A stretch of DNA of 64,000 bases from Pseudomonas sp. Seg1. Lineage in GTDB: Bacteria; Pseudomonadota; Gammaproteobacteria; Pseudomonadales; Pseudomonadaceae. Both the position numbers and the translations under genes were made by a program. The notes under the pieces are model-generated. The model had not been told where the DNA came from. It searched no databases and worked only from the letters and a program-made list of their open reading frames with translations. Location of the stretch: contig NZ_AP021903.1 of the NCBI RefSeq assembly GCF_018326005.1, forward strand, positions 5,259,001 to 5,323,000, written 5' to 3'. This document shows positions 8,301 through 17,006 of the stretch, one piece after another. The first letter of the stretch is position 1. Every line of letters begins with the position of its first letter.

Positions 8301-9920
8301 ATGAGCCTGTCACTTCTGAGCCGCTACGCCTTCTTTGCCGTCTGCGTGATTTTCACCCTCGCCAGCCTGCCTTTTCTCGAACATGACTGGCTGTGGCCGT
8401 TCACTGCCGTCACTGGCGTATTAAGCCTGATCGGCCTGTTCGATCTGCTGCAGAGCCCGCACGCGGTGCGCCGCAACTACCCGATCCTCGGCAACATCCG
8501 CTACCTGGTCGAAGGCATTCGCCCGGAGATTCGCCAGTACCTGCTCGAATCCGACAGCGATGCCCTGCCCTTCTCTCGCGCCCAGCGCTCGCTGGTGTAT
8601 TCGCGGGCAAAAAACGAAACCGCCGACAAACCCTTCGGCACGCTGATCGATGTCTATCAATCGGGTTTCGAATTCATCGGCCACTCGATGCGCCCGGCAC
8701 CGCTGAGTGACCCGAGCAGCTTTCGCGTTACCGTCGGCGGCCCGCAGTGCAGCCAGCCGTACTCGGCGTCGGTGTTCAACATCTCGGCGATGAGCTTCGG
8801 CTCGCTGAGCGCCAACGCGATTCGCGCACTGAACCAGGGCGCGAAACTCGGCAACTTCGCCCACGACACCGGCGAAGGCAGCATCAGCCCCTATCACCGC
8901 GAGCACGGCGGCGACCTGACCTGGGAGCTGGGCAGCGGCTACTTCGGCTGCCGCACCAGCGACGGCCGTTTCGACCCGGAACGCTTCGCCGCCCAGGCGC
9001 AGAATCCGCAAGTACGGATGATCGAAATCAAGATGAGCCAGGGTGCCAAACCCGGCCATGGCGGCATCCTGCCCAAGCACAAGGTCACCAAGGAAATCGC
9101 CGAAACCCGCGGCATCATGATGGGTGAAGACTGTGTGTCGCCATCACGCCACAGCGCCTTTTCGACGCCGATCGAGATGATGCATTTCATCCAGCAACTG
9201 CGTGAACTGTCCGGCGGCAAACCGGTGGGTTTCAAATTCTGCCTCGGCCACCCATGGGAATTCATGGGCATCGCCAAAGCCATGCTGGAAACCGGCATCC
9301 TCCCGGACTTCATCGTCGTCGACGGCAAGGAAGGTGGCACCGGCGCTGCGCCCGTGGAATTCACCGACCACATCGGCGTGCCGATGCGTGAAGGCCTGCT
9401 GTTCGTGCACAACACGCTGGTCGGCCTGAATCTGCGCGACAAGATCAAACTCGGCGCCAGCGGCAAGATCGTCAGCGCGTTCGACATCGCCAGCGTGCTG
9501 GCCATCGGCGCCGACTGGGCCAACTCGGCGCGCGGCTTCATGTTCGCCATCGGCTGCATCCAGTCGCAAAGCTGCCACACCAACAAATGCCCGACCGGGG
9601 TCGCCACTCAGGATGCCCTGCGCCAGCGTGCGCTGGTCGTGCCGGACAAGGCGCAACGAGTATTCAACTTCCATCGCAACACGTTGAAGGCGCTGGCGGA
9701 AATGCTCGCCGCAGCCGGGCTCGAACATCCATCACAATTGTCGGCCAAGCACTTGGTACGACGCATGTCCGCGACCGAGATCAAATTGTTCTCGCAGTTG
9801 CATGTGTTCCTCAAACCCGGCGAACTGCTCACTGGCGAAGTGAACGGCGAGTTTTATTCGCGGATGTGGCAGATGGCGCGGGCGGACAGTTTTGAGCCGC
9901 AGGAAGTGGTCGCAGCGTAA
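8301..9920 (+). CDS. FMN-binding glutamate synthase-like protein, membrane-anchored
   Basis: The 539-residue protein starts at ATG 8301, with AAGGAAA placed upstream. Two membrane helices occupy the first 50 residues. The rest is the synthase (FMN barrel) domain of glutamate synthase: MSFGSLSANAIRALNQGA, EIKMSQGAKPGHGGILP, FIVVDGKEGGTGAAP, and a Cys cluster (CIQSQSCHTNKCP) that matches the 3Fe-4S ligands of GltB. There is no glutamine amidotransferase domain, so this is a standalone synthase-like oxidoreductase whose physiological reaction is unknown. It stands alone between the LuxR gene and a convergent small frame. Confidence 0.92.
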   Translation: MSLSLLSRYAFFAVCVIFTLASLPFLEHDWLWPFTAVTGVLSLIGLFDLLQSPHAVRRNYPILGNIRYLVEGIRPEIRQYLLESDSDALPFSRAQRSLVYSRAKNETADKPFGTLIDVYQSGFEFIGHSMRPAPLSDPSSFRVTVGGPQCSQPYSASVFNISAMSFGSLSANAIRALNQGAKLGNFAHDTGEGSISPYHREHGGDLTWELGSGYFGCRTSDGRFDPERFAAQAQNPQVRMIEIKMSQGAKPGHGGILPKHKVTKEIAETRGIMMGEDCVSPSRHSAFSTPIEMMHFIQQLRELSGGKPVGFKFCLGHPWEFMGIAKAMLETGILPDFIVVDGKEGGTGAAPVEFTDHIGVPMREGLLFVHNTLVGLNLRDKIKLGASGKIVSAFDIASVLAIGADWANSARGFMFAIGCIQSQSCHTNKCPTGVATQDALRQRALVVPDKAQRVFNFHRNTLKALAEMLAAAGLEHPSQLSAKHLVRRMSATEIKLFSQLHVFLKPGELLTGEVNGEFYSRMWQMARADSFEPQEVVAA

Positions 9921-9936
9921 CCACAGTCTGAGCCCG

Positions 9937-10161
9937 TTACCATTGCAGCAGCCTGCCATGCGGCGGCTCTTTGATGACGATGAAAGCGTAATCGCCCAAC
10001 AGGTAGGTCCGGTAATACAGGCTGTCGACCAAAGCGGGATAACCCATGTACCCCACGCGAGTAGCGTTGCGCCGTTCGCGTTCGGCGACCACGTTGGTAA
10101 TGCCCGCACTCGGCAGGTTTTCGGCAAGCATGTAGTAGTCGATGTTGAGCAGGTAGCGCAT
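9937..10161 (-). CDS. Small hypothetical protein downstream of the CNF-like toxin
   Basis: A 74-codon frame, beginning MRYLLNIDYYMLAENL and ending PPHGRLLQW, lies 38 bases after the stop of the large toxin gene on the same strand. Codon use is like real genes (third positions mostly G/C), and the frame converges on the synthase gene with a 16-base gap. No strong ribosome-binding site is seen, and no family was recognised. It could be an immunity-type partner, a small accessory protein, or a remnant of a longer gene. Confidence 0.45.
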   Translation of the reverse strand: MRYLLNIDYYMLAENLPSAGITNVVAERERRNATRVGYMGYPALVDSLYYRTYLLGDYAFIVIKEPPHGRLLQW

Positions 10162-10199
10162 AACCGGCAGCTGTTCTTAGGCTTGTTATGTTTGACAAC

Positions 10200-13100
10200 T
10201 CAGGCCGGGATGGCCGCGTGGCTGCCGCTTTGCTGCGTGGCGCTGGCGACCGTTTTCACCGGTTTGGCCCCGGTCTTCACGATATGAGCTTCGGTAAACG
10301 CTTTGACAATCCGTGTGGGTTCGTCAAACCAGCCAGGATCGTTTTTGGAGAAACGATCAATCATTGGCCCACCGTGATGAGACTGGTAGTGCATTGTCCA
10401 CTGGCCCGCTGTCCGGTCATATTTCATGAAGGAAAACCCGGTCAGGATCATGTCGGCATTGCCGTTCCGATCCATTCGCAAACCATAATCCGGAAACTCC
10501 ATGGCAGCACTTTGTCCCCAGCCATGCTCATGAACGGGAAGGTCGTTGTATTGAGCGGCTTCCATGCCCGCTTCAACGTGCCGCACACGCAAAGTCTTTT
10601 CCCCCATCTGATCGACCGTGAATGAACACCCACTGAAATTCGGTGTGAATACGTGATCAGGCTCTGCCCATCCTGGATGAACAGGTATATCCACGTACCC
10701 GCCCTGAGGCGCCCAATAAGCATGGACCGAGTCGAGTTGACCAGGCCGCTCTCCGGCCTTCACTTCCACCACCTTCAAGGCATTGAACTCGGTTTTCACT
10801 GCACCGGAGGTCGTCATTCGCTGCATGGAAAAAATCATCGCTCCGCCACCTTCCCGGTTTGTGAGCTGCGGATCCACCTTGCTTGGATTTGACCAATGCT
10901 TGGCGTTGAACAGGTCGCCGATAATCGGCAGCCTGGCAAACTCCGCGCCCGACAACGCCTGGTGGATATTGGTCGGAGTGGTCGCGTAAGGCACAAATTG
11001 AAACTTGCCCCAATCGTAGGACAAATGGCGGACGTCCTTGAGCAACACGACTTGAATGGCGGGCTCCTCCAGACCGTTTGGCAAACCCTCGCGCTTAAAG
11101 GGTGGCGGGGTATAAACAGGTTTGGCCGGGGCAGGTCTCTGCCTCGGGAATGCACTGGAATGCGCGCCATCAACCCCGTCGGTGATGTCACCGCCTTTCA
11201 CGGACAACGATTGCCATTGATCCGGCGCCACTTGGCGAAGCCTGGTGCCCTGCACGCGATTGGTCGCGGGGTCGACGATGGCGACGTCCGTGATATCAAG
11301 GTTCACGTTGAAATCGTCCCTGATCAGATACACCTTCGATTTGCCGGTTGCATCAATATTGCGAATGAAGCAGCGCTGGCCGTCGACACTTCGAAAAATA
11401 CCTTTGGCATTGGCTTGCAGACCGGAGATTTGCGCTGACTTGACAGCCAGGCGACCCAATTCCTTGTTATCGAATCCATTAAGTCCGAAGCGGCCAGGTG
11501 TTGGCCTGAAGTCGCCAGGCGTACCATAAAGCCGATTGTTCACAGGGTTGTAGTGATACCACTTGTCGTTGATCAACACGCCCAGGCTTTCGACACTTTG
11601 CTCGCCCAGCTTCCAGGTACCGATCAGCGTCGGCCCGTGTTCTTTACTCAGGGCCTGCAACAAGTCGTAGCTGCCCGCCGCGCCACGCAACTTGTTGATC
11701 TGCTGCAGGCCTTTGGCGCCTGTAAACTTCAGCCCCCTGCCCAGCAGTCGGGCTCCTCCCACTGCCAAATCATCCAATCCACTCAACGGATTGAGTTCAC
11801 CAATAATCACTGCGCCGATTATCTTCGCCGCCTTCAGTGCCTTGCCGACAGCCAAAGCGGTCTTGGCACCGATCTGCGCCAACTTCGTCACGGCACCTGC
11901 ACCGGCGGTGACAAATCCCAATAGATCGAGGAACAGATCCACTGCGCCGTCAACGTGGTTACCGTTCACAAAATTAGTAATAGAGGACTTGAACGGAATC
12001 AGATTGAGCACAAAATCCCTGGCGGCTTCCACGGCTGCGTCCTCGCGATCTTTTGTGGTTATGCCTTCGGCAGCCTTCAAGATGTTCTGACTGTCGAGAT
12101 CAAGATGCTCCACAAACGCGCTGGCAATCGCTGTGGTTCTCCTGCTTCGGTAGCTTTGCGGGGGCAGTTCGTTCGGTGATTGTTTTTGCTTGAGTTGCGC
12201 CGCTGCCGTCGTTTCGGCGACATGAAAAGGCTCAGTGGTGTACTGGATACTCGGAATGTTCAGGTCGTACTCGTCTTGCGCTGTTGCAGGGTCGATATCG
12301 GTTTTGTCGATCATGCTGCGGCTTAAGTCCATCCGATATATCGACAGTTTTTTCTCGACGCCTCGCTCGACTCGCAGAATCAGTGCAGGGCTGGTGGACA
12401 GGTGGTTTTTGCCAACAAAGCCCGTACTGAGCCGGTAGGTCTTTTGCTGATAGAAATCGACCTTTCCGTATTCCAGGTTTTCTCTATCCTTCAATGGCAA
12501 CTGGGATATCAGATGCCTTACGCTGCCATCGGCAACTTTCTTGAGGTTACGGACAGCACTACCGAACTCGGTCTTGAAGGTGTCGGGCACGCCGAATTCG
12601 AGAGTGGCGTTGACTGCACCGATAAGCGGCTTTAGCCGTGGATCGTCGGTTTTCCATTGGTAATAAGGCGGACCTCCGATCATGGCCATGTCCAACAGCG
12701 AATATTTACTGACGGGCCCCGTACCTAAAAAGAGCGAATAAGCGATGGTTTGCAGAGGGTCGGCGAGTTCAAAGACTCGCTCTTCAAAGGGTACGTTATC
12801 GCCAAACTTTTCTCTTAGCTTGGCCAGGGCGATTTCTTTACGACTGGGTATCTGACTGTTCAACAGGGTCGACGTCTCTAGACGATCGGCGAGTTGCTGA
12901 TTGAATGCGGTTTTCGCATAGTCCAGTTTTTCGTTGGAGTACCGCTCATCAGCGGCCCTTTCCAGCACACCGTTGACGACGCCCCAATCCACCAACGCTG
13001 ATGCATGGGCTTGCCGGGTAACTACCGGATCAAGCAGGGCGGCACTTTGCGCACTGACCATGACTTGGGCAAATGTCATATTCGCGAGCTTTCCCGGTGA

Positions 13101-13799
13101 TTGGGCATCGATCGTCGCCGCAGCAACCGCGAGGTTGAACCAGGCAGTGGTGCCATATTTCACACTGTCGGGGATATCTTTGATCAGGAAAACAGCAGCC
13201 TTTCTCAGCAACAATGCGTACGTCGCCAGCCCGGCCATTGCTGGACTGATCAGGCTTTCTGCAATCAAGTGCGCCCGCAGATCATCGAATACCACCGACG
13301 CGCATTTTCCCCAGTGTTTCTCGCTGGCCAGATCGAATCCGGCAACCTGGTTGCGCAGAGTATTTTCCATGGACGCTGGATCCAGCAGCCAATGGACGGC
13401 AGCCAATGCATATTCGCTGATGCTGACATCGGTAGAGATCCCGTTCAGGTGTGTCTGTACCACCAGCCCCAATGCCTGGCCGCGAGCACCGGTGATGAGA
13501 GCTTCCAGTGCCGCAGCCGGGTCCTGTAATGATTCAGTTGAAAGCGGCTGGTCGCTGTTCAAATAATCCAGTATCCCAAACCCCGGTTTGATACCACTCT
13601 CTACATATTTACTGATGTGGGCCCGTGCCAGTTTCTGTTCAGCGACACTGAGCGGTACCGGCCAGGACAATGCACCACCGAAGTCTCCAAACTTGTGCGG
13701 CACGATATTATCGACTTTCAGGTGAGTTGAAATTTTGTCAGCCTGAGTATTATCAGAGGTAGAAGCTGCATTGACAGAGGAACCATTAGATACTGACAT
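10200..13799 (-). CDS. Large polymorphic-toxin-like protein with CNF/BLF1-like deamidase motif
   Basis: The 1199-residue protein has no signal peptide. Residues 1 to about 600 are mostly helical with no family I can name. Residues about 610-685 form a glycine/alanine-rich hydrophobic stretch (LLGFVTAGAGAVTKLAQIG, KIIGAVIIGELNPLSGLDD), as in pore or translocation regions of Pseudomonas toxin-like proteins. A proline-rich linker (about 875-895) leads to a C-terminal domain with FSGC (Cys1058) followed 16 residues later by His1074 (RVRHVEAG). CNF1 uses LSGC with Cys866 and His881, 15 apart, to deamidate Rho-GTPase glutamine; BLF1 and CheD share this site type. Activity is inferred from the motif only. 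About 300 bases of AT-rich DNA precede the gene. Confidence 0.82.
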   Translation of the reverse strand: MSVSNGSSVNAASTSDNTQADKISTHLKVDNIVPHKFGDFGGALSWPVPLSVAEQKLARAHISKYVESGIKPGFGILDYLNSDQPLSTESLQDPAAALEALITGARGQALGLVVQTHLNGISTDVSISEYALAAVHWLLDPASMENTLRNQVAGFDLASEKHWGKCASVVFDDLRAHLIAESLISPAMAGLATYALLLRKAAVFLIKDIPDSVKYGTTAWFNLAVAAATIDAQSPGKLANMTFAQVMVSAQSAALLDPVVTRQAHASALVDWGVVNGVLERAADERYSNEKLDYAKTAFNQQLADRLETSTLLNSQIPSRKEIALAKLREKFGDNVPFEERVFELADPLQTIAYSLFLGTGPVSKYSLLDMAMIGGPPYYQWKTDDPRLKPLIGAVNATLEFGVPDTFKTEFGSAVRNLKKVADGSVRHLISQLPLKDRENLEYGKVDFYQQKTYRLSTGFVGKNHLSTSPALILRVERGVEKKLSIYRMDLSRSMIDKTDIDPATAQDEYDLNIPSIQYTTEPFHVAETTAAAQLKQKQSPNELPPQSYRSRRTTAIASAFVEHLDLDSQNILKAAEGITTKDREDAAVEAARDFVLNLIPFKSSITNFVNGNHVDGAVDLFLDLLGFVTAGAGAVTKLAQIGAKTALAVGKALKAAKIIGAVIIGELNPLSGLDDLAVGGARLLGRGLKFTGAKGLQQINKLRGAAGSYDLLQALSKEHGPTLIGTWKLGEQSVESLGVLINDKWYHYNPVNNRLYGTPGDFRPTPGRFGLNGFDNKELGRLAVKSAQISGLQANAKGIFRSVDGQRCFIRNIDATGKSKVYLIRDDFNVNLDITDVAIVDPATNRVQGTRLRQVAPDQWQSLSVKGGDITDGVDGAHSSAFPRQRPAPAKPVYTPPPFKREGLPNGLEEPAIQVVLLKDVRHLSYDWGKFQFVPYATTPTNIHQALSGAEFARLPIIGDLFNAKHWSNPSKVDPQLTNREGGGAMIFSMQRMTTSGAVKTEFNALKVVEVKAGERPGQLDSVHAYWAPQGGYVDIPVHPGWAEPDHVFTPNFSGCSFTVDQMGEKTLRVRHVEAGMEAAQYNDLPVHEHGWGQSAAMEFPDYGLRMDRNGNADMILTGFSFMKYDRTAGQWTMHYQSHHGGPMIDRFSKNDPGWFDEPTRIVKAFTEAHIVKTGAKPVKTVASATQQSGSHAAIPA

Positions 13800-14110
13800 T
13801 CGATCATCCTTGACGAATTAAAGAGAATCAAAAGTAAATAACCAAACCGGAAAAACAAGAAGCCAATATCCATTGCAAATTTGACGACTTCAAATACTAC
13901 ACAAGCCATTACATACATAAACCCACACACGCATTACCAATTGCATATTACTGGCTATGTATTCTTTCAAATTAAAACCTGTGCAAAACCCCTCATCATC
14001 TTATTCAATGAACAACATGAGTTTTCTATTGATATTGGCAGACATGCTTTTCGAAAAGATGCATGAAGACATTACTGAACGGGACTGGATGCCGACGGTA
14101 AAACGCAAAA
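13800..14110. other. AT-rich intergenic region upstream of the toxin gene
   Basis: This stretch of about 310 bases is much richer in A/T than its surroundings and lies between the toxin start (minus strand) and the terminator of the permease. Short frames in it look non-coding. AT-rich promoter DNA in Pseudomonas is commonly bound by MvaT-type silencers; that is inference. No clear operator was identified. Confidence 0.5.
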
Positions 14111-14170
14111 AGATCGCCGCCCCCGGTAGCACCTTGAATAATTTTCAGGGACTACTGGAGGCGGCGATCT
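14111..14170 (-). terminator. Rho-independent-type terminator of the amino acid permease
   Basis: The arms AGATCGCCGCC (14111-14121) and GGCGGCGATCT (14160-14170) are perfectly complementary. On the minus strand the stem is followed by TTTTTGCGTTT. It lies 28 bases beyond the permease stop. The 38-base loop is long for a simple terminator. Confidence 0.65.
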
Positions 14171-14198
14171 CTTGTTTTCGCCTATCGCGCTTTACAAA

Positions 14199-15617
14199 TT
14201 ACGAAGCCGAACGCGCCGCACCTTGTGTCACTTGGGTCGGTTGCAACTTGAACACGTAAAACAACACGGTCAGCAGCACCAGGAATACCGGCCCTACGTA
14301 CAGCGCGATGCGCGTGTCCGGGAAGTACGCCATCAAGCCGACCACCAGCACCAGAAACGCCAGCGCACAGTACGAACTGAGCGGATACAGCCACATCTTG
14401 TATTTCAGACCCGCACGCTCGCTGGCGCTCAGGCCTTTGCGGAATTTCAGTTGCGCCAGCAGGATCATCACCCAGGTCCAGATCGCGCCGAAGGTGGCAA
14501 TCGAGGTCACCCAGACGAAGACTTTTTCCGGCACCAGGTAGTTGAGCAACACGCCGATCAGCAAGGCAAAAATCGACAGCAGCAACGCCCGGCGTGGCAC
14601 GCCGTTGGAGGTCTTGGCGAAACCGGCCGGGGCCTGACCATTCTGCGCCAGGCTGTAGAGCATGCGCCCGGTGCTGAAGATGCCGCCGTTGCAGGAAGAC
14701 AGGGCCGCAGTGATCACCACGAAGTTGATGATGCCGGCCGCCGTCTTGATGCCCAGACGTTCGAAGGTCATCACGAACGGGCTGCCCTGCGTGCCGATTT
14801 CATTCCATGGGTAGATCGACAGGATCACGAACAGTGCACCGACGTAGAACAGCAGAATCCGCCAGAACACCGAGCCGATGGCGTTAGGGATGGTCTTCTG
14901 CGGGTTCTTCGCTTCACCGGCGGTCAGGCCGATCATCTCGACACCGAGGTAGGCGAACATGACCATTTGCAGCGACATCAGCACACCGGTCACGCCATTG
15001 GGCATGAAACCGCCGTGCGCCCAGAGGTTGGAAATTCCCAGGGCCACGCCGTCGTTGCCGAAACCGAAAGCGATGATGCCAACGCCGCCGATCACCATGG
15101 CGATGATGGTGACGATCTTGATCAGGGCGAACCAGAATTCGAATTCACCGAAGGCCTTCACCGCGATCAGGTTGATCGAGCCCATGCTGACCAGCGCCGC
15201 GAGGGCCCAGATCCAGCGCGGCACATCGGGGAACCAGATGCCCATGTACACGGCGACGGCGGTGATTTCCGCGACGCACGTCACCAGCCACAGGAACCAG
15301 TAGTTCCAGCCTGTGAGGAAACCCGCCAAAGGCCCGAGATAGTCTTGCGCGTAGCGGCTGAACGAACCGGCCACCGGGTTGTGCACGGCCATTTCGCCGA
15401 GGGCGCGCATGATCACCAGGATCGCCAGACCGCCAAGAATGTAGGAAAGCATGATCGCCGGGCCGGCCATTTCGATGGCTTTGGCCGAACCTAGAAACAG
15501 GCCGACGCCGATACAGGCGCCGAGCGCCATCAGGCGAATATGCCGTTCGCCGAGTTCGCGTTTGAGCGGACCGCCCTGAGCGGTTTCGCCGTGGGGCAGG
15601 TGATTGCCAACTGGCAT
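14199..15617 (-). CDS. Amino acid permease, AAT family (ProY-like)
   Basis: The 472-residue inner-membrane protein has 12 hydrophobic segments. The AAT-family signature follows the N-terminal tail (LKRELGERHIRLMALGACIGVGLF, shortened here: RHIRLMALGACIGVGLFLG), with EMAVHNPVAGSFSRYAQDYL and the loop GVEMIGLTAGEAKNPQKTIP. This family imports proline, GABA, histidine or aromatic amino acids with protons. The closest impression is the proline-specific ProY/HutT group, but the substrate is unproven. It stands alone, with a terminator behind it and about 370 bases of promoter and repeat DNA ahead. Confidence 0.88.
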   Translation of the reverse strand: MPVGNHLPHGETAQGGPLKRELGERHIRLMALGACIGVGLFLGSAKAIEMAGPAIMLSYILGGLAILVIMRALGEMAVHNPVAGSFSRYAQDYLGPLAGFLTGWNYWFLWLVTCVAEITAVAVYMGIWFPDVPRWIWALAALVSMGSINLIAVKAFGEFEFWFALIKIVTIIAMVIGGVGIIAFGFGNDGVALGISNLWAHGGFMPNGVTGVLMSLQMVMFAYLGVEMIGLTAGEAKNPQKTIPNAIGSVFWRILLFYVGALFVILSIYPWNEIGTQGSPFVMTFERLGIKTAAGIINFVVITAALSSCNGGIFSTGRMLYSLAQNGQAPAGFAKTSNGVPRRALLLSIFALLIGVLLNYLVPEKVFVWVTSIATFGAIWTWVMILLAQLKFRKGLSASERAGLKYKMWLYPLSSYCALAFLVLVVGLMAYFPDTRIALYVGPVFLVLLTVLFYVFKLQPTQVTQGAARSAS

Positions 15618-15990
15618 AGGGGTGCAACCTCGTCTTGTTATTGGATAGGACCACCGAGTGTCGAAGCCTCGACCGATAGGCGTTGGCTTGTAGAAAACCG
15701 CGCCTGCTTCGTGGGCAAACGCGTCTTGTAGGACAAAACCTGCAAGATCAGCGGGGCGTGCAGTATAAAAAGCGCTGGGCAGGTATTTTCACTCTATAAA
15801 ACACAACATTCAGCGACAACTCTCGGCAAAAGCCCGGTTTACGGAGAGGCATTACCTGCATTACGTAGGAATTTTCACCGCCGAAAAAGGCGCCGAGTAT
15901 TGCACAGCATTGGTGCATCGTCATGCCCCTGCTTAGGTGGTATTGCCCCGCAGAGCGCTCTAATTGGCAGGTTTGGGCTACTGATAACTT
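15618..15990. other. Intergenic region between permease promoter and RAYT locus
   Basis: No gene is supported here. The left part is the upstream region of the permease (minus strand) and the middle is moderately AT-rich (TATAAAAAGCGC, CTCTATAAAACACAAC). No convincing operator or RNA was found. Confidence 0.4.
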
Positions 15991-16140
15991 TGTGGCGAGG
16001 GGGCTTGCCCCCGTTGGGTTGCGAAGCAGCCCCATAAATCAGTCGGTTGAACCGAGGTTGCATGATTTACGACGAGGGCGCCGCCGAACGGGGCGGTGCG
16101 GTACGGCGGTGCGACGACTCGACAAGCCCCCTCGCAACAG
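15991..16140. repeat. REPIN upstream of the RAYT gene (GGCGAGGGG family)
   Basis: The left arm begins TGTGGCGAGGGGGCTTGCCC; the right arm ends with its degraded complement GACAAGCCCCCTCGCAACA. The interior carries GCGAAGCAGCCCC and a GC-rich imperfect palindrome. It pairs with the element at 16744 to bracket the RAYT gene. Confidence 0.8.
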
Positions 16141-16244
16141 GATTCAGTAGTGTCTAAGGCGGAGTAATTGGTCCTTCGCAGAGCTCGGAAACGTCTCTCA
16201 ACCTAATCAGACCCACTGTCGGCACCTGCGCTCTAGCCTTGAAA

Positions 16245-16260
16245 AGATCATTAATGATCT
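16245..16260. promoter_or_regulatory. Perfect 16-base palindrome in front of the RAYT gene
   Basis: AGATCATTAATGATCT reads identically on both strands and ends 17 bases before the GTG start. It could be an operator, a hairpin in the leader that limits translation, or a site recognised by the transposase itself. Confidence 0.5.
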
Positions 16261-16277
16261 AAAAAGGAAACAATGGA

Positions 16278-16736
16278 GTGCCCTTAAAACCAAACTCGCA
16301 TCTTTTACGCACAGGTCGATATTCCGAAGTTGATCGGGCCTACTTGATCACGACTGTCGTTCATTCTCGGCAACGCATTTTTTCCGACTGGAAATTGGGA
16401 AGACTACTGGTGGCAGAATTGCGACGTGCTCATGACCAAGGTCTCGTTGATTCCATTGCTTGGGTAGTAATGCCTGATCACCTTCATTGGCTGCTTCAAC
16501 TGAAAGATACCAGTCTGGGAAAAGTCGTCGGCGCTGTAAAATCGCGCTGTACTCTAAAAATCAACCAAGTGACCGGACGACAAGGGCCTCTCTGGCAAAC
16601 CGGCTACCACGACCGCGCCATCCGCGACGGAGAAGACTTGCGCCCCTATGCCCGCTACATCATCGCCAACCCACTACGGGCCGGACTGGTAGAAAAGATA
16701 GGCGACTATCCACTCTGGGATGCCTGCTGGCTCTGA
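16278..16736 (+). CDS. REP-associated tyrosine transposase (RAYT, Y1/HUH family)
   Basis: The 152-residue protein carries the HUH motif as HLH in VVMPDHLHWLLQL (about residues 73-85) and a C-terminal helix with candidate catalytic Tyr residues (YHDRAIRDGEDLRPYARYII). These are the hallmarks of RAYT proteins, domesticated single-strand transposases that mobilise REP sequences. The start is GTG 16278, preceded by AAGGAAA; an ATG five bases earlier stops after four codons. REPINs of one family lie on both sides (15991 and 16744), the usual arrangement for a RAYT and its cognate repeats. The length is typical, and the gene looks intact. Confidence 0.92.
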   Translation: MPLKPNSHLLRTGRYSEVDRAYLITTVVHSRQRIFSDWKLGRLLVAELRRAHDQGLVDSIAWVVMPDHLHWLLQLKDTSLGKVVGAVKSRCTLKINQVTGRQGPLWQTGYHDRAIRDGEDLRPYARYIIANPLRAGLVEKIGDYPLWDACWL

Positions 16737-16743
16737 TTCAAAC

Positions 16744-16891
16744 TGTGGCGAGGGAGCTTGTCGAAGCTTCGCACCATCCCGCTCGGTTGCGCAGCAATCG
16801 CAAAAACTGTGCATGTGGGGTTCAAACAGATCGCGATTAACGGACTTGGGCCTGCTGCGCAGTCCAGCGGGGGCAAGCCCCCTCGCCACAG
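16744..16891. repeat. REPIN downstream of the RAYT gene (GGCGAGGGG family)
   Basis: The outer arms TGTGGCGAGGGAGCTTG and CAAGCCCCCTCGCCACA are complementary over most of their length; the inner arms contain GTTGCGCAGCAA and CTGCTGCGCAG. The left half differs from the other copies by an insertion of TCGAAGCTTCG. Confidence 0.8.
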
Positions 16892-17006
16892 GGGCAAAAG
16901 TTCGCCCCAGTTTTATTCAGATATTCCCTCCCCCCACCCCTTCACAATTTTTTCACCAGCGCCAACCACCGTCTAAGCTTCAGACAAGTCCGATCAATCT
17001 GCGTGA

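Noticed and set aside
13957..14259. 100-codon plus-strand frame between the toxin and the permease
   Set aside because: It has no ribosome-binding site, runs through a terminator stem and overlaps the permease end; composition is not protein-like.
14172..15494. Plus-strand frame of 440 codons opposite the permease
   Set aside because: It is rich in His, Gln, Asp and Arg, as expected from reading a membrane protein gene backwards; the permease is clear.
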